Shown here: piece after piece, positions 41,824 through 52,163 of the stretch | Numbering within the stretch: the stretch's first letter is position 1 | Layout of the letters: each line of letters starts with the position of its first letter | Source: Silicimonas sp. | Lineage (GTDB): Bacteria > Pseudomonadota > Alphaproteobacteria > Rhodobacterales > Rhodobacteraceae | NCBI GenBank assembly: GCA_022820365.1 | Contig: JAJEFO010000053.1 | Span: forward strand, 1 to 64,000 | Length of the DNA: 64,000 nucleotides | Reading direction: 5' to 3' | Program-made: the position numbers and the translations under genes | Notes under the pieces: generated by a model | Databases searched by the model: none | Told to the model about the DNA's origin: nothing | The model's input: only the letters and a program-made list of their open reading frames with translations

Positions 41824-43143
41824 ATGAGCCACGTATTCCCCCGCAACTGCCATTCCACTTACCCCACCGCAATTGGCGGCGAGGGATGTTACCTGATCGA
41901 CAAGAGCGGCAAGCGATATTTCGACGGATCCTGCGGGGTGGCCGTATCCTGCCTCGGCCATTCCCACGAAAAGGTCAAACAGGCGATCAAGGATCAGATC
42001 GACCGATTGGCCTTTGCCCATACCAGCTTCTTTACATCGGATCCTGCCGAAAAGCTGGCTGACTTGTTGATCGCTCATGCGCCGGAAAATCTCGACAGGG
42101 TCTATTTCGTCTCCAGCGGCTCCGAAACCATCGAAACGGCTCTCAAGCTGGCCCGGCAGTACCACCTCGAGCGCGGCGAGCCGCAGCGTCGCCACCTGAT
42201 CGCGCGCCGGCAGAGCTATCACGGCAACACGCTTGGCGCTCTGGCCGCCGGCGGCAATCAATGGCGCCGCGCCCAGTTCGAACCGATGCTGATCGAGGTC
42301 AGTCACATTTCGCCTTGCTACGAGTATGCCGAAAGGCCCGCGAACGAGAGCGCACTTGATTACGGCCGGAGGGTCGCGAACGAGCTGGAAGCCGAGATCC
42401 TGCGCCTGGGCCCGGACAGCGTGATGGCCTTCATCGCGGAGCCGGTCGTCGGCGCCACGCTCGGCGCCGTGCCCCCGGTCGAGGGATATTTCAAGCGCAT
42501 CCGCGAGATATGCGACAAGTATGGCGTGCTCCTGATCCTCGACGAAGTGATGTGCGGCATGGGACGGACAGGGCATCTGTTCGCGTGCACGGAAGAAGGG
42601 GTCGCACCCGATATCCTGACAATCGCCAAGGGTCTGGGTGCAGGCTACCAGCCGGTCGGGGCGATGCTGTGCAGCGGACAGGTGTACGATGCCATCGCCC
42701 AGGGTTCCGGCTTCTTTCAACACGGGCATACCTATATCGGGCACTCCGCCGCCTGTGCGGCGGGACTGGCCGTGGTCAGCACAATCCTGGAAGACGATCT
42801 CGTGTCGCGGGCACGCGACATGGGCACGAAACTGGACACCGCGCTGCGCAGCGAGCTGGGACAGCATGGTCACGTGGGCGACATTCGCGGGCGCGGCCTG
42901 TTCCGAGGGCTGGAATTCGTGGAAGATCACGACACAAGACAGCCTTTCGACCCAGCAAAGGGCCTCGCGAAGAAGCTGAAGGCGGCTGCTTTCGAGGAGG
43001 GCCTGATCTGCTACCCGATGTCCGGCACTCGTGACGGCCGAAACGGCGACCACGTCCTGCTGGCTCCGCCCTTCATCCTGGAAGACGAGCACGTGGCCGA
43101 GATCACCGAGAAGCTCTCCCGGGCCGTTCGCGCAGTGACTTGA
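41824..43143 (+). CDS. Class III aminotransferase
   Basis: A 439-residue PLP-dependent class III aminotransferase (the acetylornithine/omega-amino acid group). It shows the family opening with GGEGCYLIDKSGKRYFDGS, the PLP phosphate site SSGSETIETALKLARQYH, RRQSYHGNTLGALA, the Asp in LLILDEVMCGMGRTG, and the Schiff-base Lys in LTIAKGLGAGYQPVGA. The C-terminus has GLICYPMSGTRDG and HVLLAPPFIL, usual in the branch that uses beta-alanine, taurine or aromatic amines. The exact substrate cannot be read. GAAAGGAA precedes the ATG. Confidence 0.92.
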   Translation: MSHVFPRNCHSTYPTAIGGEGCYLIDKSGKRYFDGSCGVAVSCLGHSHEKVKQAIKDQIDRLAFAHTSFFTSDPAEKLADLLIAHAPENLDRVYFVSSGSETIETALKLARQYHLERGEPQRRHLIARRQSYHGNTLGALAAGGNQWRRAQFEPMLIEVSHISPCYEYAERPANESALDYGRRVANELEAEILRLGPDSVMAFIAEPVVGATLGAVPPVEGYFKRIREICDKYGVLLILDEVMCGMGRTGHLFACTEEGVAPDILTIAKGLGAGYQPVGAMLCSGQVYDAIAQGSGFFQHGHTYIGHSAACAAGLAVVSTILEDDLVSRARDMGTKLDTALRSELGQHGHVGDIRGRGLFRGLEFVEDHDTRQPFDPAKGLAKKLKAAAFEEGLICYPMSGTRDGRNGDHVLLAPPFILEDEHVAEITEKLSRAVRAVT

Positions 43144-43567
43144 ACGCGCCTGCCTGGAGCGGAGCATGCACGATGCGGCCGCTGGATTTCGCGCGGCATG
43201 TCTCGGGCGCGTTACAGGGAGCCGACGGGTTGCCCCCTCGCAGGATAGGCGACTGCCGGCGAATGCCGGAATTGCTGAGCGCCTTGCGGCATCCCAAGGG
43301 TCCCACGAAAGGCGGTCGTGAGGCGGCCATTCATCGGACCAGGGCAGCTCTGAACAGATCGCGCAAGCCAAGCCGCGATGCAGCATTTGGCAACGCAGGA
43401 GCCTCGTCCGGGCCTTGACGGCAAAGCCCGATGCGAGCCTGTATCGTGTTGGATTCCGCGAATTGCGCCAATACGGGCAACTCAACACTTGAGAAATTCC
43501 GCCACACCTGCCAAGATTGCTCAAAACAAGATCCCTGCAGTTAAAGCAGGATCAGAGAGGCAAAAAA
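43144..43567. other. Intergenic stretch, no gene seen
   Basis: About 420 bases between the aminotransferase and the DUF484 gene. No gene, RNA or repeat was recognised. The region near 43500-43560 is less GC-rich and should contain the promoter of the DUF484-xerC operon. Confidence 0.45.
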
Positions 43568-44272
43568 ATGAACGAGCAGGCAGCCATTGCCCAAAAGGAC
43601 GTGCGTACGCACGTTCTTGATGATCCCGGCGTGATACTGAAAGACCCCGACGTCATGCGAGCGCTCGTCGCCGCAAGCGAGCATTCGAGCGGCGAAAACG
43701 TCGTTGACATCAGGGGCATCGCGATGAGTCGACTGGAGGAGCGCCTTCAGTCCCTCGAGAACATGCATCGTTCCGTCCTGGCGGCCGCCTACGAGAACAT
43801 CGCCGGAATGCACCAGGTGCATGGTGCCGTTACCAGGCTGCTCGAGCCCCTGACGTTCGAGGACTTGCTCAGTTGCCTTGATGCGGAAATCACCGACATT
43901 CTGCGTGTCGGACGGATTCGACTGGTCCTGGAGAGCGGCGGGGCGGGCATGGCCGGTCTCGCCAACATCCGGCACAGTGCGCTGAGAAACACGGAATCCG
44001 GCTTCATCGAGGACTATCTCGGGAAGGGCAAACCCGCACGTCGCGTGACGCTTCGCCGCTTCAGCGGCGATCCGCAGGCAATATACGGACCAAATGCAAA
44101 CTGGGTCCGTTCCGAAGCCTGCATCGTGCTCGATTTCGGCAAGGCCCGGCCGCGTGGCATGATGGCGCTTGCCTCGGAGGAACCGCTCCAGTTCTCGTCA
44201 AACCAGGGCACAGACCTCCTCGAATTCCTGGGCAGTGTCACTGAGCGCGCCATACGCCGCTGGCTCAGGTGA
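43568..44272 (+). CDS. DUF484 family protein
   Basis: A 234-residue DUF484 protein, a GAF-like domain protein of unknown role that commonly sits just before xerC. A helical N-terminal part (DPDVMRALVAASE, MSRLEERLQSLENMHRSVL) leads to a GAF-like core (EDLLSCLDAEITDILRVGRI, EACIVLDFGK, RGMMALASEEPLQF). It overlaps xerC by 4 bases (GTGA), so the two are translationally coupled. The ATG at 43568 follows a purine-rich leader (GAGAGGCAAAAAA). Confidence 0.88.
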   Translation: MNEQAAIAQKDVRTHVLDDPGVILKDPDVMRALVAASEHSSGENVVDIRGIAMSRLEERLQSLENMHRSVLAAAYENIAGMHQVHGAVTRLLEPLTFEDLLSCLDAEITDILRVGRIRLVLESGGAGMAGLANIRHSALRNTESGFIEDYLGKGKPARRVTLRRFSGDPQAIYGPNANWVRSEACIVLDFGKARPRGMMALASEEPLQFSSNQGTDLLEFLGSVTERAIRRWLR

Positions 44273-45186
44273 TCCAGCCGGGCCTGAGAGACGCGCTCGA
44301 GAGATGGCTGGCCGAACTTGCTTCGGTGGCAGGCCGCTCTGAGAAGACCGTCGCCGCCTATCGCCTGGACGTGCATGGATTTCTCGAATTCCTCCAAGGC
44401 TACGAGGGCGAGACCTTGGGCGTCAGCGCAATTTCGCGGCTCGACACGCGCACGATGCGAGCGTGGATGGCGCATGAACGGGGGCGCGGCCTGAGCGCCC
44501 GGTCGCTGGCTCGGGCCCTGTCCGCCGTGAAGGGCTTCGTGGCCTGGATGGCCGAAAGGGAGGGTTTCGATCCGACAGGCGTTCTCATGAGGCGGGCACC
44601 GCGCTTCAAGGCCAAGCTCCCGCGACCGCTTGAGGAAGACAGCGCACGAACCTTGGTTGACGCCGTCGAGCAGCATGCCAGAACCCCCTGGGTCGCTCTC
44701 AGGGACCAGGCAGTCGTGTTGCTCCTCTACGGTTGCGGGCTTCGGATCTCGGAAGCGCTCGGATTGCGGGGCCGGGACGTGCCACTTGGCGAAACCATGC
44801 GCATCCGGGGCAAGGGCCGGAAGGATCGTCTGGTTCCGGTTGTTCCGGTCGCACGGCAAGCCATGGACGCCTACGTTGACGCTTGCCCGTTCGAGATCGA
44901 GGGGACCGAACCTGTCTTCCGAGGGGTTCGCGGCGGTGCCCTCAACCCGCGCCAGGTTCAGAAACTGATGGCAACGGTTCGCGCCCAGCTTGGCCTTCCG
45001 TCAAGCGCAACGCCGCATGCCATGCGCCACAGCTTTGCGACACATCTTCTGAACGCGGGCGGCGATCTTCGCACGATTCAGGACCTTCTTGGCCACGCCT
45101 CGCTTTCGACCACGCAGGCCTATACCGCGGTCGACACGTCGCGGCTTATGGAAGTCTATGAAGCAGCCCATCCAAGAGCGGTCTGA
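44269..45186 (+). CDS. xerC: Tyrosine recombinase XerC
   Basis: A 305-residue tyrosine recombinase that resolves chromosome dimers at dif together with XerD. The N-terminal core-binding domain contains RSEKTVAAYRLDVHGFLEFL. The catalytic residues are present: Arg in CGLRISEALGL, Lys in RIRGKGRKDRLVPV, His-x-x-Arg in PHAMRHSFATHLL, His in DLLGHASLSTTQ and the nucleophile Tyr in AYTAVD. The GTG at 44269 lies within the DUF484 stop, as is usual for this pair. Confidence 0.95.
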   Translation: MIQPGLRDALERWLAELASVAGRSEKTVAAYRLDVHGFLEFLQGYEGETLGVSAISRLDTRTMRAWMAHERGRGLSARSLARALSAVKGFVAWMAEREGFDPTGVLMRRAPRFKAKLPRPLEEDSARTLVDAVEQHARTPWVALRDQAVVLLLYGCGLRISEALGLRGRDVPLGETMRIRGKGRKDRLVPVVPVARQAMDAYVDACPFEIEGTEPVFRGVRGGALNPRQVQKLMATVRAQLGLPSSATPHAMRHSFATHLLNAGGDLRTIQDLLGHASLSTTQAYTAVDTSRLMEVYEAAHPRAV

Positions 45187-45407
45187 GAACGAAGCGGCTC
45201 CTTCCATCCTGCTGATCTTTATGCTCGACTTACCCAATTTGCGAGTTCACGCGGCACGCGGGCGAGTTCATCATGGAAACCGAACGCCCTGAGTTGCCCA
45301 ATGCCAGGCCTGACTTTCGGGAGACAAGTGCCATCTGGATGGGCGTCGCAAGTGTCCGTTCGATGCGCCCAGCTCAAAAGGTCGTCGGCTTGCACGCAGT
45401 CGCTGGA

Positions 45408-46439
45408 TCAGTCGGCCGATCCGGAATCAACGCCCGTTGTTGCATTGCGGTTGCTGGCCATGTTCAGGCACATAGTGAACGCGTTCTTTGCGGGCACCAA
45501 GTTCGCCTTCGCCTGACCCGCAATGTCAAACGCCGTGCCATGTGCTGGAGTCGTCATCGGGACCGGCAGGCCTGCGAGAACGGACACGCCGCGATCAAAC
45601 CCGAGCAGCTTGATCGCGATCTGGCCTTGGTCATGGTACATCGTCACGACAGCATCGTACTCGCCGTCACGCACCTTGAGCCACAGCGTGTCCGCAGGCA
45701 GAGGCCCGACGCAGTTGATCTGCTTGCGCTGTGCTTGCTCGACCGCAGGGCGGATCACACGGATCTCCTCGTCGCCCATCAAGCCGCCATCTCCGGCGTG
45801 CGGGTTGTAGGCGGCTACCACGATGCGCGGTCGGTCATGGCCCGCCATCTTCAGGGTTCTGTCCGTGAGCCCGATGCTTTTTTCGATCCTCTCCGTGGTC
45901 AAGAGATCGGGCACGTCTTTCATCGCGACATGGCTCGTGACCCGGCCGTTCCACATGCCATTGGCCACGTTGAACTCGCTCGCCGGCGTCTTGAGATCAA
46001 AAAATGAGCGGGCAAAGCCAAGCTCGTCGGCAAACTCGTTGCCCCCCAGATGCATGGACTCCTTGTTGAAAGGCATGAACACGATGCCGTCGACCTGTCC
46101 TGCCTGCGACAGCTCAAATGCCCGGCGCAGGCCCTCAATCGAGGATTGCCCGCCTGCGGCCGAAACCCGGGCCACCGGAACATCCCCGATGCCTTCGATC
46201 AGCAGGTCGAGATGCAGGACCTGACCATCGAAAGGATCAATCTGAGCATCAAGCGCTGCGTGCCGCACGTCGATCCTGGATCCCATCTGGTCCTCGCCTC
46301 GCGCAAACACTTCAGGCGCGCCGATGACAACGAGGTTCGCGCAATTGCGCACCTCGTCATCGCTCAAGAGCTTGTGCAGGAGTTCCGGGCCGATGCCGCC
46401 GGGGTCGCCTTGGACAAGGGCAATGGTCTTCAGGGTCAC
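45408..46439 (-). CDS. pdxA2: PdxA2-type 4-phospho-hydroxyacid dehydrogenase
   Basis: A 343-residue member of the PdxA family of metal-dependent decarboxylating dehydrogenases. Metal-binding His residues are in RVTSHVAMKDVPD, AYNPHAGDGGLMGDEE and TMYHDQGQIAIKLLGFDRG. The start region is TLKTIALVQGDPGGIGPEL; the GTG at 46439 follows GGAGAAGGAGA. Its place as the last gene of a sugar-acid operon marks it as a catabolic PdxA2 rather than the vitamin B6 enzyme. Known PdxA2 enzymes use 4-phospho-D-threonate or -erythronate made by a DUF1537 kinase, but no such kinase is in the window. Substrate unknown. Confidence 0.88.
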   Translation of the reverse strand: MTLKTIALVQGDPGGIGPELLHKLLSDDEVRNCANLVVIGAPEVFARGEDQMGSRIDVRHAALDAQIDPFDGQVLHLDLLIEGIGDVPVARVSAAGGQSSIEGLRRAFELSQAGQVDGIVFMPFNKESMHLGGNEFADELGFARSFFDLKTPASEFNVANGMWNGRVTSHVAMKDVPDLLTTERIEKSIGLTDRTLKMAGHDRPRIVVAAYNPHAGDGGLMGDEEIRVIRPAVEQAQRKQINCVGPLPADTLWLKVRDGEYDAVVTMYHDQGQIAIKLLGFDRGVSVLAGLPVPMTTPAHGTAFDIAGQAKANLVPAKNAFTMCLNMASNRNATTGVDSGSAD

Positions 46440-47146
46440 GTCTCCTTCTCCGCAGCCAGGTTCTCTTGCGCCGCGGCGATATTGGCAATTGTGACTTCCA
46501 GGTGCCGCCGCATTTGCCTGGCGCAAGCCGGCCCGTCACGGGCTTGCAGCGCGGCCAGGATGTCCTCGTGCTGACCCAGTGTACGGTCACGCGCCATCCG
46601 GTTCTTGGAAGAGATGAAGCGGGCCCGCCAAAGGCGCGCATTGTACGTCCTGTGGGACTCCAGCAGCGGTGCGTTTCGTGCCGCACGGACGATGGTCAGG
46701 TGAAAGTTCATGTCCCAGCGGAAAAACTGCAGCGGCTCCGTGCTTTCGTCAGCCAGGCGCATGCGTTCTTCCAGATCAGCGGCCTCGGCGATCTCCGCGT
46801 CGGTGGCGTGCTTGCAGGCCAGTTCGCCAGCCAGCGCCTCAAGCGCACCCAGGACAACGAGGTTTTGAGCAAGCTCTTCAAGCGAAGGGTCGGCCACGCG
46901 AGGGCGGCGCGTTGGTCCATAGACGATCAACCCTTCGTTCTCGAGAATGCGGAGCGCCTCTTTCAAAGGGGTCCGGCTTATGCTGAGCGCGTCTGCAAGT
47001 TCGCGCTCCGGCACGGCAACGCCCGGCGGCAACTTGCCGAGCAGAATGAACTCCCGCAACGTATCGGCGGCGCGGTCAGCCAGGGACCTTCGAGGACCGA
47101 TGCCCCCGATTTCCCGCAATTCTTCTGCCCAGGCGGTATCTCCCAC
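46436..47146 (-). CDS. GntR family regulator (FadR/FCD subfamily)
   Basis: A 236-residue regulator. The winged helix is in DRAADTLREFILLGKLPPGV, PERELADALSISRTPLKEAL and ENEGLIVYGPTRRPRV. The all-helical FCD domain follows, with a metal-binding pattern (Asp/His) in FRWDMNFHLTIVRAARNAPL and GQHEDILAALQARD. The GTG at 47146 lies one base after the stop of the DHDPS-family gene. Coded inside the operon it probably controls, it likely binds palindromes upstream of tctC and responds to the sugar acid or a keto intermediate. Confidence 0.92.
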   Translation of the reverse strand: MGDTAWAEELREIGGIGPRRSLADRAADTLREFILLGKLPPGVAVPERELADALSISRTPLKEALRILENEGLIVYGPTRRPRVADPSLEELAQNLVVLGALEALAGELACKHATDAEIAEAADLEERMRLADESTEPLQFFRWDMNFHLTIVRAARNAPLLESHRTYNARLWRARFISSKNRMARDRTLGQHEDILAALQARDGPACARQMRRHLEVTIANIAAAQENLAAEKET

Positions 47147-47147
47147 G

Positions 47148-48059
47148 TCAGAGTCCCCACCTGAGCGCAACAGGATCAAGGGGGCGCAGCAACTCAAAGA
47201 GCTGTTCGCGAGCCCAGTCCGGCAAGGCCGGGATCGGATGGCGGCTGAATGCAGACTTGATGACGCCCCCGGCTTTCATCGTCTCCTTTGCGGCGCGGAA
47301 TCCGCACTGGCGGTTTTCGTGGTTGATGGCTGGCAGAACGCGCGCATATGCCGCCAGCGCCTTTTCTCGGTCCCCTGCCAGATGGTGGCTCACGACGGGC
47401 TTGATCTGATCGGTGATCGTGGCCGACGTCATCGTGCCCGTGGCCCCGGCGTCGAGGTCGGCCATCAGGGTGATTCCTTCTTCGCCGTCAAAAGGTCCGT
47501 CGATGTGATCATGCACCTCGGCCAGCAGCGCGCGCAACTTTGCCGCCGTGCCGACGCTTTCGATCTTCAGGAGCTTCAGCATCTCGATTTCGCGCGCCAT
47601 TCTCGCCAGCAGAGGCACTGTCAGCTCGACCCCTGACAGGGGCGCGTCCTGCAACATGATCGGAATGCCGACTTCGCCGACCCGCGCGAACTGCTCGAAG
47701 GTCTGATCCGCGGTGCCTTTCAAGGTGGCACCATGATACGGTGCCATCATCATCACGATATCGGCGCCCATCTCCTTGGCCTGGCGTGCACGCGCCAACG
47801 CGATGTCGGTGGCATAGTGGCTGATCGTGACAATCACCGGGACGCGACCTGCTACATGGTCCAGGGACATCCTGGTCAGATCAAGGCGCTCCTGGTCGCT
47901 GAGCAGGAATTGCTCGGAGTAATTTGCCAGGATGCAGACGCCATCAGAACCCTGGTCGATCATGCAGTCAAGCACGCGGGCAGAACCCTCGATGTCAAGC
48001 GTGCCGTCGTCGTGGAAGGCAGTCGGCGCGACAGGCCAGATGCCGGAATAGGGCTTCAT
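47148..48059 (-). CDS. DHDPS-family 2-keto-3-deoxy sugar acid dehydratase/aldolase
   Basis: A 303-residue TIM-barrel enzyme of the dihydrodipicolinate synthase family. The Schiff-base Lys is in MLKLLKIESVGTAA. The usual GTTGE motif is replaced by ILANYSEQFLLSDQERL, a variant I associate with L-2-keto-3-deoxyarabinonate-type dehydratases, which give 2-oxoglutarate semialdehyde. The adjacent semialdehyde dehydrogenase-like gene supports that. So it is probably a dehydratase in pentonate breakdown rather than a lysine biosynthesis enzyme. It overlaps the ALDH gene by 4 bases. Confidence 0.88.
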   Translation of the reverse strand: MKPYSGIWPVAPTAFHDDGTLDIEGSARVLDCMIDQGSDGVCILANYSEQFLLSDQERLDLTRMSLDHVAGRVPVIVTISHYATDIALARARQAKEMGADIVMMMAPYHGATLKGTADQTFEQFARVGEVGIPIMLQDAPLSGVELTVPLLARMAREIEMLKLLKIESVGTAAKLRALLAEVHDHIDGPFDGEEGITLMADLDAGATGTMTSATITDQIKPVVSHHLAGDREKALAAYARVLPAINHENRQCGFRAAKETMKAGGVIKSAFSRHPIPALPDWAREQLFELLRPLDPVALRWGL

Positions 48060-49483
48060 GGTGCAATGTAGCTGGTCTTGACTGCGGTATAGAATTCACG
48101 GGCATAAGATCCTTGCTCGCGCGGCCCGTAGCTTGACCCCTTCCGACCACCAAACGGCACGTGATAGTCAACGCCCGCCGTTGGCAGGTTGACCATCACC
48201 ATGCCCGACTGGGCATGACGGCGAAAGTGGCTCGCGTGTTTCAGCGAAGTCGTGCAGATGCCCGAGGACAGCCCGAACTCGGTGTCGTTGGCCGTTGCAA
48301 GTGCCTCGTCGTAATCCGCCACCTTGATCACGCTGGTGCAGGGACCAAAGATCTCCTCGCGGCTGCTGCGCATCTCGTTGGTCGCGTTTGCGAACACGGC
48401 AGGACGCTGGAAGAAGCCCGGACCATCGGCGCGCTCCCCGCCGGAAACCTCGCAGCCCTCTTCCTTTGCAAGGGCCACGTATCTGAGGTTCTGATCCAGC
48501 TGAGACTGGTCGACCACCGGGCCGATCTGGGTGTCCGGATCAAGCGCGTCGCCCACTTTCAGGTCTGCGGCGGCGGCCGTCAGCTTCTCGACGAAGGCGT
48601 CGTGAATGCCTGCGGTCACGATCAGCCTGGATGAAGCAGTGCAGCGCTGGCCGGTGGAGAAGAACGCACCGTTGGCCGAAACGCTCACCGCAACGTCCAG
48701 ATCGGCGTCATCCAGAACCACCATCGGATTCTTGCCGCCCATCTCCATCTGGACCTTCTTGCCGGTAGTGGCGCAACCCACGGCGATGCCACGGCCCACT
48801 GGCACGGACCCGGTGAAGCTGATGGCATCGATGCCGGGGTGTTCGACCATGCGTGTGCCCACTGTCGAGCCGCGGCCCATCACGAGATTGAACACGCCGT
48901 CTGGGCAACCCGACTCCTCCAAGGATTTCGCGATCTCCCAGGCGCAGCCTGGAGTCAGATCCGCGGGCTTGAGAATAACGGTGTTGCCAAAGGCCAGGGC
49001 GGGCGCGATTTTCCAGGCCGGGATCGCTATGGGAAAGTTCCAGGGCGTAATTAGTCCGACGACGCCCACAGGCTCGCGCTCGATCATGACTTCGATGCCC
49101 GGACGGACGGAGGCGATGGCCTCGCCGCCCTGTCGAAGTGCCTCGCCGGCGAAGAACTTGAAGATCTGCGCCGCGCGGGTGGCCTCGCCAATGCCTTCGG
49201 CCAGGGTCTTGCCCTCTTCACGGCTCAAGAGGCGCCCGAGGTCCTCGCGCCGCGCCATCAGGTCTGCACCGACCCTGTCAAGGAGGTCATGGCGCACCTG
49301 AGGCGAAGCGAAAGCCCAGCCCGGCAATGCAGCCTGAGCCGCTTCGACAGCGGCATCGACCGACGCAGCATCGCCACGAGCGTATTCGCCGATCACGTCT
49401 TCCGTGTTCGAGGGATTCACGTTTTGTGCAGCCTCGGTGCCACCGACCCAAGCCCCGCCAATCAGGTTCTCTTGAACGTTCAT
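48056..49483 (-). CDS. Aldehyde dehydrogenase, likely 2-oxoglutarate semialdehyde type
   Basis: A 475-residue NAD(P)-dependent aldehyde dehydrogenase. Conserved sites are the Asn in LITPWNFPIAIPAWKIAPAL, ILKPADLTPGCAW, the cofactor motif SFTGSVPVGRG, the general base Glu in VQMEMGGKNPMVVLD, and the nucleophile Cys in FFSTGQRCTASSRLIV. FSTGQRCTASSR and the C-terminal YHVPFGGRKGSSYGPREQG are typical of 2-oxoglutarate semialdehyde and related dehydrogenases of sugar-acid routes. It would form 2-oxoglutarate as the end product of this operon. Confidence 0.92.
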   Translation of the reverse strand: MNVQENLIGGAWVGGTEAAQNVNPSNTEDVIGEYARGDAASVDAAVEAAQAALPGWAFASPQVRHDLLDRVGADLMARREDLGRLLSREEGKTLAEGIGEATRAAQIFKFFAGEALRQGGEAIASVRPGIEVMIEREPVGVVGLITPWNFPIAIPAWKIAPALAFGNTVILKPADLTPGCAWEIAKSLEESGCPDGVFNLVMGRGSTVGTRMVEHPGIDAISFTGSVPVGRGIAVGCATTGKKVQMEMGGKNPMVVLDDADLDVAVSVSANGAFFSTGQRCTASSRLIVTAGIHDAFVEKLTAAAADLKVGDALDPDTQIGPVVDQSQLDQNLRYVALAKEEGCEVSGGERADGPGFFQRPAVFANATNEMRSSREEIFGPCTSVIKVADYDEALATANDTEFGLSSGICTTSLKHASHFRRHAQSGMVMVNLPTAGVDYHVPFGGRKGSSYGPREQGSYAREFYTAVKTSYIAP

Positions 49484-49485
49484 GT

Positions 49486-50658
49486 CTACTCCATGATCTC
49501 AAAGTTGCGGATGTGTTCGTCCGTAATCTCGATGCCGAGACCCGGCAGATCATCATCCAGTTGTAAAAAGCCGTCAACGGCATCCGGATCACCCTTGAAG
49601 ATGTAGTAGAAGAGCTCGTTGCCGACCTCCACGTCGAAGACCGGGAAATACTCGCTGATCGGGCAGTTCACGCTGGCCATCGTCAGGTGATAATTGTGCA
49701 TCTGGCCGGCATGCGGGATCACCGGGACCTGGAACGCCTCGGCAACCGCGTTGATCTTCTGTGCAGCCGTGATTCCGCCGACCCGGTTGGTGTCGTATTG
49801 CAGTACGCTGACCGCGCCTCTGCGCAGGAGATCCGCACAGCCAATCAGGCCGAACTCGTGCTCGCCGCCCGAGATCGGGATCGGGCCCATGTTGAGTTCC
49901 GCATATCCATTTACGTCCTCTGCAATCACTGGCTCTTCCAGCCAGCGCGGCTCGTATTTCTCGAGCTTTGGCAGCATTCGGCGCGTGTAGTCGAGGTTCC
50001 AGCCCATGTAGGCCTCGAGCATGAGATCGCGGTCATAGCCTATGACCTCGCGCACCGCCTCAACCCGCATGAGATTCTCGCGCATGCCCGCCATGCCGTC
50101 CTTGGGGCCATAGCCAAATCGGGACTTGAACGCTTGATAGCCGTTCTTCATCGCCACCTCGGCTTCTGCCTGCATCGCCTCGATCGGACCGGCATAGAGC
50201 TTGGAGTAATAGACCGGGATCCTCTCCTTGGTACGCCCGCCGAGGAGCTTGAAGACAGGCTTGCCCGCGAGTTTGCCCATCAGGTCCCAGATCGCGATAT
50301 CGATGGCACTGATGGCGGTCATGCCAATGCCCTTTCGCCCCCAGGCATGGCTGCGACGGTACATCATCTCCCAGACATGGGCGTAGTCGAACGGGTCCTC
50401 GCCGATCACCATCGGCGCATACCAATCATCGATCGCCTTCTTCACGACCGTGGGCGCCAACGCCGCGTTGCCGATGCCGATGGTGCCGTCTTCGGTCTCG
50501 ACTTCACAGGTCAGCCACTGGTGGAAGCGAAAGGACGACATTGCATCGCCGCTGCCCCTCAGCGCGTCCGAGGCGTTGGTGCAGAAATTGCCGGCCGGCG
50601 GCACGGTCGGGCCGGTCCAGTTCCAGACGCGCGTGCGGACGGACTTGATCTTGCTCAT
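49486..50658 (-). CDS. Enolase-superfamily sugar acid dehydratase
   Basis: A 390-residue member of the mandelate racemase group of the enolase superfamily, closest in feel to L-rhamnonate dehydratases. The N-terminal capping domain ends near residue 130. In the barrel, metal ligands are Glu in [10 protein letters not shown], Glu in RWLEEPV and Glu in ISGGEHEFG, and the His/Asp acid-base pair is in [11 protein letters not shown] and [12 protein letters not shown]. The stretch SRFGYGP stands where racemases have KxK. The ATG at 50658 has GGAGAGTGAC upstream. It should dehydrate an aldonate to the 2-keto-3-deoxy acid; a pentonate such as L-lyxonate or L-arabinonate fits the neighbours. Confidence 0.9.
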   Translation of the reverse strand: MSKIKSVRTRVWNWTGPTVPPAGNFCTNASDALRGSGDAMSSFRFHQWLTCEVETEDGTIGIGNAALAPTVVKKAIDDWYAPMVIGEDPFDYAHVWEMMYRRSHAWGRKGIGMTAISAIDIAIWDLMGKLAGKPVFKLLGGRTKERIPVYYSKLYAGPIEAMQAEAEVAMKNGYQAFKSRFGYGPKDGMAGMRENLMRVEAVREVIGYDRDLMLEAYMGWNLDYTRRMLPKLEKYEPRWLEEPVIAEDVNGYAELNMGPIPISGGEHEFGLIGCADLLRRGAVSVLQYDTNRVGGITAAQKINAVAEAFQVPVIPHAGQMHNYHLTMASVNCPISEYFPVFDVEVGNELFYYIFKGDPDAVDGFLQLDDDLPGLGIEITDEHIRNFEIME

Positions 50659-50659
50659 G

Positions 50660-52159
50660 TCACTCTCCGGTTGAATCAAGCGGTGCGCGGCGCTTCACCA
50701 AGCGTCCCCAAATCGCGGGACCGAACAAGGCCAGCGCCGTCAGCACGAGGAACAGCAAGGTCAACGGACGCGTGAACATCAGCCACCACTTTTCGTCCAG
50801 CATCACCATGGATTGGCCCAATCGCTGCTCGAGCATCCCGCCCAGGATCAAGCCGATGGCCAAGGGCACCACGGAAAAGCCGTAGCGGCGCATGAAGTAG
50901 CCAATGACCCCGGAAACCAATGCGACCCACACGTCGAACATCGACTGGTCCAGGGCATAGGCACCGACGATGGAAAACACGAAGACCACCGGCCACAGCA
51001 CCTCGACCGGGATCAGGGTCACGCGGGCAAAGATCTTTGCACCCCGCAAGCCGACGAAAAAGAACAGAAGGTTCACCAACATCATCGACCAGAAGATCGC
51101 GTAGGCAAAATCAGCCTGTTCGGTGAACATGTTGGGTCCGGGTTGAAGCCCGTGCACCATCAGCCCGGCCAGGATCACAGCGGCCGTGGCCGATCCGGGA
51201 ATGCCCAGCGCCAGCGTGGGCACCATCGCGCCGCCGGTGGCCGCGTTATTGGCCGCCTCGGAACCGGCAACGCCTTCGATTGCGCCCTTGCCGAACAGCT
51301 TCGGGTTGCGGGACCAGCGCTTTGCCTCGTTGTACCCGATCATCGAGGCAACTGTCGCGCCTTCAGCGGGCAGGATTCCGATGAACGTGCCAATGCCCGA
51401 GGACCTCAGGATCGCTCGCCAGCTGTCCCTGTAGTCCTTGGCGCTGGGCAGTTCGACCGACTTCATGCGGATCACCTCGCGCCTGAGGTGAAGTTTCTCG
51501 GACTGCACCAGCAGTTCGGAGATGCCGAACACGCCGATCATGACGGGAACAAAGCCGATGCCTTCATACAGGTGATAAGATCCGAAGGTGAACCGCTCGA
51601 CCGTGGTCAGGTTGTCCACTCCTATCGTTGCGATCAAGATGCCGAATACGCCCGCAATCAGGTTCTTGATGGCCGAACCGTCGCCGATCGAGGCCAGCAT
51701 GGACAAGCCGAAGAGGGTCAGCGCGAAATACTCGGGTGGCGAAAAGTGATAAGCCGCGCGCGCCAGCAACGGTGCGGCTAGCATCAGGCAGATCACGCTG
51801 AATATGCCGCCAAAGGTCGAGGCCACAACGGCCATGCCCAGGGCGCGCCCGGCCTGGCCCTGCTGGGCCAGCGGATAGCCGTCCAGGCATGTGGTGGCGC
51901 TGGCCGCAGTGCCCGGCGTGTTGATCAGGATTGCCGTGATGGCACCGGCGAAGGTTGCGGAGCAATAGATCGCCGTCATCGTGGCGATGGCGGGCACCGG
52001 CTCCATGGTCAGCGTGAACGGCAGCAGCAACGCCGCCCCGGTCGTCGCGTTCAGCCCAGGCAGCGCGCCGATGATCACGCCGCCGATGGTCGCGCAGAAG
52101 ATCAGCAACAGCAAATGGATGTCGAACAGGGATACCAGTCCGTGGACAAACGCATCCAT
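50660..52159 (-). CDS. tctA: Tripartite tricarboxylate transporter large permease TctA
   Basis: A 499-residue polytopic membrane protein, the large subunit of a TTT-family importer. Family segments are [60 protein letters not shown], and [20 protein letters not shown]. It begins 4 bases after tctB and ends one base before the dehydratase start, so transport and metabolism are one transcription unit. Confidence 0.96.
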   Translation of the reverse strand: MDAFVHGLVSLFDIHLLLLIFCATIGGVIIGALPGLNATTGAALLLPFTLTMEPVPAIATMTAIYCSATFAGAITAILINTPGTAASATTCLDGYPLAQQGQAGRALGMAVVASTFGGIFSVICLMLAAPLLARAAYHFSPPEYFALTLFGLSMLASIGDGSAIKNLIAGVFGILIATIGVDNLTTVERFTFGSYHLYEGIGFVPVMIGVFGISELLVQSEKLHLRREVIRMKSVELPSAKDYRDSWRAILRSSGIGTFIGILPAEGATVASMIGYNEAKRWSRNPKLFGKGAIEGVAGSEAANNAATGGAMVPTLALGIPGSATAAVILAGLMVHGLQPGPNMFTEQADFAYAIFWSMMLVNLLFFFVGLRGAKIFARVTLIPVEVLWPVVFVFSIVGAYALDQSMFDVWVALVSGVIGYFMRRYGFSVVPLAIGLILGGMLEQRLGQSMVMLDEKWWLMFTRPLTLLFLVLTALALFGPAIWGRLVKRRAPLDSTGE

Positions 52160-52163
52160 GGTC